Assembly: GCA_958450365.1 (NCBI GenBank)
Contig: CAUEEP010000923.1
Location: forward strand, 248,001 to 312,000
Source: Mesorhabditis belari
Lineage: Eukaryota > Nematoda > Chromadorea > Rhabditida > Rhabditidae
Reading direction: 5' to 3'
Length of the DNA: 64,000 nt
In this document: one piece after another, positions 56,562 to 64,000 of the stretch
How positions within the stretch are numbered: the stretch's first letter is position 1
Layout of the letters: each line of letters begins with the position of its first letter
Translations under genes and position numbers: made by a program
Notes under the pieces: generated by a model
Database searches by the model: none
What the model was told of the DNA's origin: nothing
Seen by the model: only the letters and a program-made list of their open reading frames with translations

Positions 56562-57266
56562 GTGTCGTAGCCACTTACGAAATTCACCCGCTAACGAATG
56601 AGGGTATTCCCGGGCATCGAATCAAAAAGTCACCCACATAAAAAATGTTTATAATACATATATTTTATAATAAATTTTTAAAATTAGCTCATTTGGTTCA
56701 GTAGAAAAATTTTTTTGAGCCCCCAAAGTTTAGGTTCAAAAATGCCCTAAAATGGCTATAAAAAATTTTCTAATCAGCCAAAAAACTTGCCTAATAGCTC
56801 ATTTTGTAGCCAATTTGATGTAGTTTCCTAAAGTAAAGCCATCTAAAACAATTTTTCGTTGAAAGTAGGAGAAAGAGGGCGAGGAACAAATTCAGGGCAA
56901 TTCTCAAATGTGAAAACAGCGACCGAGTTCAACTGAAGTCGTTCCTCGCCCTCTTTCTCCTAGTTTTGAAAAACAAATGTTCAATGTAGCTTTATCTTAA
57001 GAAACTACATCAAATTGGCTACAAAATGAGCTATTAGGCAAGTTTTTTGGCTGAGTAGAAAATTTTTTATAGCCATTTTAGGGCATTTTTGAACCTAAAC
57101 TTTGGGGGCTCAAAAAAAATTTTCTACTGAACCAAATGAGCTAATTTCAAAAGCTTATTATAAAATATATGTATTATAAACATTTTTTATGTGGGTGACT
57201 TTTTGATTGGATGCCCGGGAATACCCTCATTCGTTAGCGGCTGAATTTCGTAAGCGGCTACGACAC
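56562..57266. mobile_element. family C-like foldback element
   Basis: GTGTCGTAGCC at the left and GGCTACGACAC at the right. Long inverted arms contain ATGAGGGTATTCCCGGGCAT and ACCAAATGAGCTAATTT. The termini resemble the family C elements at 38908-40204 but the interior differs. Confidence 0.8.
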
Positions 57267-57752
57267 ATATACAGGGCTGAGCACAGAGCACGACTCTCTT
57301 TAAAAGTATTCAGCCTTTTAACTAATTTGGTGGGAAAATTCCGTCAAATGTAAAGATATTCAATTTACTCGACGTGTAAAGAGGATTACTCGTAGTTACT
57401 CGACCAAAAACGCCGATTAATCGAGTAAAGATTACTCATGGAAATTTTACTCGAGTAATTACTTCCTCGCAAGGAACACACTCTACTCAATTACCTCGAC
57501 TTTTTCTAAACAGTGTCCTCTTTCGAAAACTACCGTAATCTTGTCTCTAGTTTTATCAAATCTATCTACTTTTTATATCTTATTGTATTTGTAATTCTTG
57601 CAGAATCAGAAAGTAGAAAGATTGGATAAAAGCAGTGCTAAGATTACGGTAGTTTTAGATACGGTTTGAATGGGCTTTCAATGGTTATGGTTAAGGGATT
57701 CATAGGGATTAAAGCAGTTATGATAATGTTTTTTCTTTTTCTTATCACTCAC

Positions 57753-58153
57753 CATTTCCCTGATCTCCTTGGGCTACAATGTCAACATTTTGTTCTGCAA
57801 CTTGTTTAACAATTGATTCATTTGTTGAGTCAGGGTTTTGCTTTTCTCCTTTTGATAAATCATCATTTTTTCCCGTTTCTCCTCCTTGATCATCCATTTC
57901 GGAGGTTTCAGCATTTTGTACTGCAACTTGTTGAACAATTGGTTCATTTGGTGGGTCAGAGTTTTGCTTTTCTTTTTTTGATAAATCATCATTTTTTCCC
58001 GTTTCTCCTCCTTGATCATCCACTTGGGCAGTTTCAGCATTTTGTACTTCGACTTGTTGAACAATTGGTTCATTTGTCGAATCTGAGTCAGGGTTTTGGA
58101 TTTGTTGAGTCAGAGTCAGAGTTTCGATGTTCCAAAACCATTCCGAGTTTCCT
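57753..58153 (-). CDS. acidic repeat protein exon (copy 2)
   Basis: One minus-strand exon after TTTCAG, ending AATG|GTGAGT, encodes the same ExIVQQVxVQNAET and DDQGGETGKNDDLSKKEKQN repeats as 36022-36788. Three repeats sit within this single exon, whereas copy 1 has two here and one in the next exon. The following intron sequence (to about 57590) is conserved, but the downstream exon and its stop are missing, so the gene is truncated here or splices to something I could not find. Confidence 0.45.
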
Positions 58154-58607
58154 CTGAAACTAATGCTTTCTTTCTTCGAATTTGTAGCTTAGCTTTTAAA
58201 ATAAACTATTTGCCAATGAAAATTGTTCAATTATTCAATTTTTAACAATTTAATAAGTAAGAAAATGTTTTGTTTTGTTTGACTAAGCGGGATTTTTATG
58301 CCTCGATTTTCCTGTTCCAATATATTACCCATACGTGTCTTTCTTTTGACACAAATATGCGTATACTTGGGAAATTCTAATGCAAATCTAGAAACGCCCC
58401 TATTTCTGTTGGATTCGATTTTGAAATTCGTATTCTATTTGAAAATTTGAATCCATTCTACCAGTTTTTCTGCCATCTGACTTTCTGGAGTTTCTTTTTC
58501 TTATTTACTTTATTTCTAGATTGTAAAGCTAAGCGCAAATTTCTTTTGATATTCACGCTTTAAAATGGTAGATTTAGTTTGGAGGAAACTGGCGATTATC
58601 GCAATTG

Positions 58608-58712
58608 ATGGGTGACCATGGTTATGATGGCTACAATGGCTACAATGGCTACAATGGCTACGATGATTACAATGGTTACAATGGTTACAATGGTTACAAT
58701 GGCTGTGTGAGA
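58608..58712. repeat. 9-bp array (TACAATGG), copy-2 unit 1
   Basis: The same flanks as the copy-1 unit. One base is missing in GTGTGAGACAGG compared with GTGTGAGAACAGG, which changes the reading frame after the array. Confidence 0.85.
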
Positions 58713-59311
58713 CAGGTCAGTAAACTTTTGTTCTTATTTACTTTATTTCTAGATTGTAAAGCTAAGCGCAAATTTCTTTTGATATTCACGCTTTAAAATG
58801 GTAGATTTAGTTTGAAGGAAACTGGCGATTATCGCAAAATTTTTATGCCTCGATTTTCCTGTTCCAATATATTATTTATCCAATATCCAATATATTCCAA
58901 AATTAGCGATTTGCCAATTAAACTAACTATAAGAGTTTAATTCTGTAATTTTAACCAATCTAATAAGTAAGAAAATGTTTTGTTTTGCTTGACTAATCGG
59001 GGATTTTTATGCCTCGATTTTCCTGTTTCAATATATTGTCTAGATCTGTTTGCTTTTGGGGAAAAATATCCGTATCATTGAGAAATTCTAATGCAAATCG
59101 CTTCTGTTGGATGCGTTTTTGAAATGCCTATTCTATTTCAAAATTTGGATTCATTCTACCAGTTTTTCTGCCATCTTATCCTGACTTTCTGGAGTTTTTT
59201 GTTCTTATTTATTTTATTTCTAGATTGTAAAGCTAAGCGCAAATTTCCTTTTGATATTCATGCTTTAAAATGATAGATTTAGTTTGAAGGAAACTGTGGC
59301 GATCATCGCAA

Positions 59312-59497
59312 TTGATGGGTTACGATAGTTACGATGGTTACAATGGTTACAATGGTTACAATGGTTACAATGGTTACAATGGTTACAATGGTTACAATGG
59401 TTACAATGGTTACAATGGCTACAATGGTTACAATGGCTACAATGGCTACAATGGTTACAATGGTTACAATGGCTACAATGGTTACAATGACTGTGTG
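59312..59497. repeat. 9-bp array (TACAATGG), copy-2 unit 2
   Basis: About 20 copies, the most uniform of the series, followed by ACTGTGTGAGAACAGGTCAG. Confidence 0.9.
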
Positions 59498-59635
59498 AGA
59501 ACAGGTCAGTAAACTTTTGTTCTTATTTACTTTATGTCTAGACTGTAAAACTAAGCGCAAATTCCTTTTGATATTCACGCTTTAAAATGATAGATTTAGT
59601 TTGAAGGAAACTGTGGCGATTATCGCAATTGATGG

Positions 59636-59745
59636 GTGACGATGGTTATGATGGCTACAATGGTTATAATGGTTACAATGGTTACAATGGTTACAATGGT
59701 TACAATGGCTACAATGGTTACAATGGTTACAATGGTTACAATGGC
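59636..59745. repeat. 9-bp array (TACAATGG), copy-2 unit 3
   Basis: About 12 copies with the same flanks. With 58608 and 59312 it forms a tandem series of larger units. Confidence 0.9.
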
Positions 59746-60093
59746 TGTGTGAGAACAGGTCAGTAAAAAAACCTTTTTCTAACATATTACCGTAAATATT
59801 GTAATAGTACTTCACCCCCTCGTACAGTCGCGTAGTCGCAGTGGTTATTGGTAACTTCTTGCTAACAACAAGTTACATACCAATACATTTTGCTTTTGCT
59901 TTGTTGCATTTTGCTGAAACGATATATGTTTCTTGAGTAAATTATTAAACATTTTGCGACATAATGCGAAAAAAAAAACTGACTAGAAAGATAGGAAAAA
60001 GCAACTCTTTTAACTCCAATCTAAAGTTCCATATTGTTCAGCACTATAAAAGCACTTTCTTTGCGGATAGAAATAACTGTAAAAAAAGCTACC

Positions 60094-60362
60094 TACCGTA
60101 AATACTGTAATAGTGCCCCACCCCCCTCGTACAGTCGCGTAGTCTCAAAAGCTTTTTAGTATTTCATTTTTTTCAAAGCGCCCGTACTTTCAAAAAATGC
60201 GTCTTTGGTATCAAAAAATAGCTGAAATTGAGGGCTATTTTTTGATACCAAAGTGCGCATTGTAGCATAGACCAGTGTCGAGAAAAACTCGTTCAAAGCT
60301 AGACTACGCAACACTCCGCACCGTCATTATGGGGGTGGGGTACTATTACAGTATTTACGGTA
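60094..60362. mobile_element. family A miniature element
   Basis: TACCGTAAATACTGTAATAG and CTATTACAGTATTTACGGTA termini, 269 bp. The interior is a near-perfect hairpin round TATCAAAAAATAGC. A separate half copy starts at 59788. Confidence 0.85.
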
Positions 60363-61031
60363 GGATAAACATTTATAATAACATTATAACAAATTCGGTT
60401 GAGCACAACTGCATCTTTCATTTCATTATCTAAATGAGTCTTAAACTACCAAATACCAAACAATTTCTTTCATGATAAACATTTATTATTTACTTTTTAT
60501 CATTTTAAAGCAATTTTTAGTATTTTAGAATAATCTGCTTGAACGAAAGCTGGTGTTTTTAAAAATATTAAAATGAGCACTTAAAGAAAATCGTTAAACA
60601 GATTATTCTAAAAATTTTGTTGTAGATCTAACTTTTTGTGCGTTATCATTTTTTATTTTGTCATTAAAATAGGTTTCATTAGAAGAAATGATCTAAATAA
60701 CATCATCGTTTTTATCGTTTTTAAACACTCGACTTCTTTCTAATGAAAAACTGTCAAAACAAAGCTTTTCAGAAACTTTAAGCTTTAAGCTTTAAAAATC
60801 ATTTGCAAAAGAAATGAAAAAGAAAACAAAAGTTCTAATGAAAAAATTGTATTTCATTTGGTAATTTGAGAATTATTCAATTAGAAAATGAATTTGCGTG
60901 AATGAATGAATAGAAAATGAATGAAAATAGTAATTAACCTAATATTAGGCAGAAAGGCTTTTTGGTATTTACCGATTAGAAGTCCGGAAAGGCAACAAAT
61001 TACCGATTGCATACCCGTAGAAATAACATAT

Positions 61032-61429
61032 CGTATTCTCTCTAATAGTAGTGCACCCTGAGCGTTGCCTAAATTGCTCAAATTCTCGAGAACCGCTTAT
61101 CAGAACCTATCGATGTGGGGTCGAAAAATGTAGCTGACGATGAGATCTTGTGGGGGATTTGAGTGTTGAGCTTCTGTGAAAACTTTGGAAGCCGTAAAAT
61201 AGTCATCAGCTCGGCTACCAATCTACCGTAACAAATCCAACAAAGCTTAAAGAAGCTGGTGACTAAAGGAGAAGCTGATCTCAAAGAAGCTAGTCCCTAA
61301 TACCAGCCCATAAGCTGACGATGAGATCTTGTGGGGAATTTGAGTGTTGAGCTTCTGCAAAAGCTTGGAAACCGTCAAATAGTCATCAACTCGGCTCGCC
61401 GGGGTGCACTACTATTAGAGAAAATACGG
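61032..61429. mobile_element. family B miniature element
   Basis: CTCTAATAGTAGTGCACCC and GGGGTGCACTACTATTAGAG termini. The GATGAGATCTTGTGGGG segment is present twice in direct orientation (61139 and 61320), so this copy carries an internal duplication. Confidence 0.8.
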
Positions 61430-62063
61430 TATTTAGATAGAGCATTTGAACAAAAAATTTGCGGTTCTTGGTCATTTTTAAAAAAACTCAGGTTACTCAA
61501 AAAAGGAAACCGGTATGATGCAATTAAATGCTAATTTTCTTAACCTTTCCAGGTGTGTAATCAGTAAGTACCGTCTTTTCTTTCAATTGTTCAATTTGGT
61601 GCAATTGGTTTTAAGCGAAAGTACGAAAAGGAAAGTAAAGACTTTCAAGATTGAAAACGAATGAATTAGAATTAGATATTAGAAGAATAATAATAATTAG
61701 ATAATTAGAATTTGAATGACTTAGAATAATAATTAGATAATTAAAATTAGAATGGCTTAGAATATGTTCCTTCTTAAGTAGCGCTTTTTGGTTACTTACA
61801 TGTTACATTTACTTATTTACATAGCTTACATTTCCATCTCTCTCCCTCCTTTTGAAAACATCCGTCTTTTCCAAAGTTTGTTGCCATTTTTGTAAATATG
61901 AATCTGAAAAAAAAGGAATTTAAGCTTCAAAAAACCTAACCACTTTTTGGTTTTTGTTTTCCACGTTTTTGTTTTTGTTTTTTTTTTGCCAAAACCTGTT
62001 TTAGACGTATCATTCTAAAACTGGCATACTGGCATACCCTATTCTTAAACTAGTCATGTTGTA

Positions 62064-62150
62064 TAGATAGATGAGTTGTTTAGACGTTGTATAGATGTTG
62101 TTTATATGTTGTTTAGATGTTGTTTAGACGTTGTTTAGACGTTGTTTAGA
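62064..62150. repeat. minisatellite of GTTGTTTAGAC units
   Basis: About seven 11-12-bp copies. It occupies the position of the ATAAACTAGATATT array of copy 1. Confidence 0.8.
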
Positions 62151-62261
62151 TATTACAGTAGCAGATATTAACTTACGATATTTTTTTTCTTTCTAAACAC
62201 ACAAAATTAATCTAATTGTGTAAAAACAATTGTATTTTGATGTTCTAATTTCAAAAATTTG

Positions 62262-63742
62262 TTTTTAGAACAACTTAGAACAGAAATCCCGATGACATTA
62301 ACTGATGATATTTATAGTTCCTATTTGGTTACTTTATAATTCCTATTTCGTTCCTATTTCGTTACTGTATAGTTCCTATTTAGTTCCTTTATAGTTTTAA
62401 TCAAGTTGTTCTAAAAAAATTTTTTTTAGAACAACTTGATCCCGATGACATTAACGGATGATATTTTGCAAAAAACAAGTTGCCAACAAATAAACAAAAC
62501 AAATAAACAACACATAACAAATAAGTATTGAGTAAAAACGTTAATACTTTGTTGAAAAACTTTTGGCATCAATTACGGCCTTACAGTGACGTTGCATTGA
62601 CTCAATGAGATTGTCGATCGTTGCTTGGGCATCTCACTCCATTTCTTGACAAGAAGATCAAATTTTTCCTTGGAATTCTTTGTTTTGCAGCTTTTGCACC
62701 TTTTGCAGCTTCTTTCGAGTACGTCTCATAAATATTCAATCGCATTCAAGTCCAGACTTTGACTTGGCCACTCCATCAATTGAATTCCTTGTTGAGTGAA
62801 CCATTGGGAAGCTGTCTAGCTTGATGCTGCATGTGCACGATGCTTTGCGTCATTGTCTTGTTGATAGATGAAGTTCAGTGGCATAAAACAAGTCACACTT
62901 GTCAGCATATGGTTTTGCAAGATGTCCAAGTAAATATGTTGATCCATAATGCGGTTTATGCGCTTCAATGCCACCAATCCCACCAATCCATGGGACGAGA
63001 AACCTTCCCATACGGTTACACCACCACCTCCATGCTTCACAGTCGGCAAAACATATTTGGCTCAAATCTTTGATTTGGAGGACGTCGTACAAACTGTATG
63101 CCATCAGGTCCAAACAAATTGAACTTGCTTTCGTCAGTAAAAAGTACATTTGCCCATTGTTGCGGGGTCCAGGTAACGTGATCCTGAGCGAATTTCACCC
63201 AAAGCTTGCGATGAGAGAAATCAACGGTTTTTGAGCCGAGCGTCGTCCGAATATCTTTGCCTGGTTCAGTCGACGCTGTACTGTTCGGGGAGAGATTGTT
63301 TCCTTGACTCGTTTTGGCAGCTCTGCATGAATATCGACTCCTCTTCATTGGATCCATTTTGGAGAGCTAAAGAATTCGATTAATTTCCGTGGACTTCCGA
63401 GGCTGTCCTTTGTTCTTCTTCGCAGCAGTAGATCCAGTTTGTCGATAACAAAATAGACGAAACAGTACTCTGGGTTATCGATAATAATAATAATCGATTT
63501 GAGCGATAGCCTCTTGCTTGTTCTGTTGGCGATGAAGTCGCAATAAATCCCCCCATTTCTCCATAGACATTTTTTTTCTTTTTCCCATCTCTAAAAATGA
63601 AAATAAAGAAAGACTAAATTGTAAAAAAAAACCAAAAAAATAAAGTATAGGAACTAAATATAAACAAAAAATAATTATTTTTTTTCAAAATATTATCTAT
63701 TAATTTCGTCGGGGTTTCTAATAAAGTTGTTCTAAAAAAAAA
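62262..63742 (-). mobile_element. Tc1-like DNA transposon, inactive
   Basis: TTTTTAGAACAACTT at 62262 (and again at 62420) and AAGTTGTTCTAAAAA at 63723-63738 are the inverted ends. The left end is locally duplicated (CCCGATGACATTAAC at both sites). Flanking sequence on the two sides (ACAATTGTATTTTGAT and ATCAAAATACGATTGT) is itself inverted, so the element sits inside an older inverted repeat. Confidence 0.75.
62700..63570 (-). pseudogene. Tc1-like transposase, frameshifted
   Basis: Pieces in order on the minus strand: MSMEKWGDLLRLHRQQNKQE (start of the helix-turn-helix, broken by a TTA run), then HRKLWVKFAQDHVTWTPQQW with VLFTDESKFNLFGPDGIQ (first Asp), LPTVKHGGGG-type VKHGGGGVTVWEGFSSHG, FIYQQDNDAKHRAH (second Asp), and MEWPSQSLDLNAIEYL (Glu retained). 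The frame changes at least twice (near 63050 and 62830) and a stop follows EYL. The catalytic residues survive but the gene is not translatable as one protein. Confidence 0.88.
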
Positions 63743-64000
63743 TCTTTTTAATGCTACCAAGTTTTTGAAATTGGAATATCAAAATACGATTGTTTTTACA
63801 CAGTCAGTTCAATTTTAAGTTTATAGAATAATACTAAATATTATCTATAAAAATATCTCTACCGACTTTGAACCGACTTTTGAGGATCGCTGCAGTTAAT
63901 CCCCGCTATTCGTTGGTCATTCACTACATCGAAAGGCTACTTGAAGCCCCATAACTTGTGTTCTTTTTATCAAATCTTGCTAATTTAAAAAATTTAACAT

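Larger units (their letters stand above)
54380..64000. repeat. segmental duplication, copy 2 (runs past the window)
   Basis: Collinear with 33330-40320. The best conserved blocks are 54780-56045 (tRNA-Leu region), 57590-58600 (acidic exons and flank), 60410-60450, 61600-62055 and 63840-63945. Extra length comes from expansion of the 12-bp and 9-bp arrays, the foldbacks at 56193-57266, family A at 60094 and the Tc1-like element at 62262. Confidence 0.85.

Overview
The window looks like nuclear DNA of a nematode. Five gene models can be read exon by exon, with many short introns (mostly about 40-60 bp, ending TTTTAG or TTTCAG). The Cu/Zn superoxide dismutase carries the short leader before the conserved [11 protein letters not shown] start that I remember from Caenorhabditis elegans SOD-1. 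Several start codons lie only 4-19 bases after an isolated TTTTAG/TTCAG site, as expected if the mRNAs are trans-spliced. The flanks are full of Tc1/mariner-type elements and foldback repeats. All calls come from reading the sequence; no database search was run.

Layout. 0-13 kb is repeat-rich and gene-poor: miniature inverted-repeat elements (one Tc1-like element with a mariner-like element inside it), minisatellites and a decayed mariner transposase. 13.6-31.5 kb is the gene-dense core. It holds a minus-strand membrane-anchored short-chain dehydrogenase (11 exons, 337 aa), then four plus-strand genes spaced 345-470 bp apart: an unrecognised coiled-coil protein (19 exons, 755 aa), Cu/Zn superoxide dismutase (9 exons), a tuberin/TSC2 orthologue (45 exons, 1527 aa) and a CYTH-domain protein (6 exons, 191 aa). 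A small minus-strand candidate gene follows at 32 kb.

33.3-64 kb is dominated by a direct segmental duplication (about 33.3-40.3 kb and 54.4 kb to beyond the window end). Each copy carries an intron-containing tRNA-Leu(CAA), a tRNA-like fragment, a 12-bp minisatellite, exons of an acidic repeat protein on the minus strand, and units with a 9-bp tandem array. Between the copies lie a 1.3-kb inverted repeat, a LINE fragment, an unrecognised minus-strand gene (42.3-43.3 kb), a homopolymer block that is probably an assembly artefact (43.9-44.4 kb), a dead Tc3-like transposon and a 4.4-kb imperfect palindrome. Another unrecognised minus-strand gene (53.5-54.3 kb) lies at the start of the second copy. 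A decayed Tc1-like transposon sits near the right end.

The most notable gene is TSC2. C. elegans is known to lack TSC1 and TSC2, so a complete tuberin frame with the RapGAP asparagine thumb in a nematode-like genome suggests retention of the TSC brake on Rheb/TORC1 in this lineage. The other items worth following are three unrecognised genes assembled from phase-compatible exons, a frame-broken duplicate exon inside the CYTH gene, and copy-number change of exon-encoded repeats between the two duplication units.
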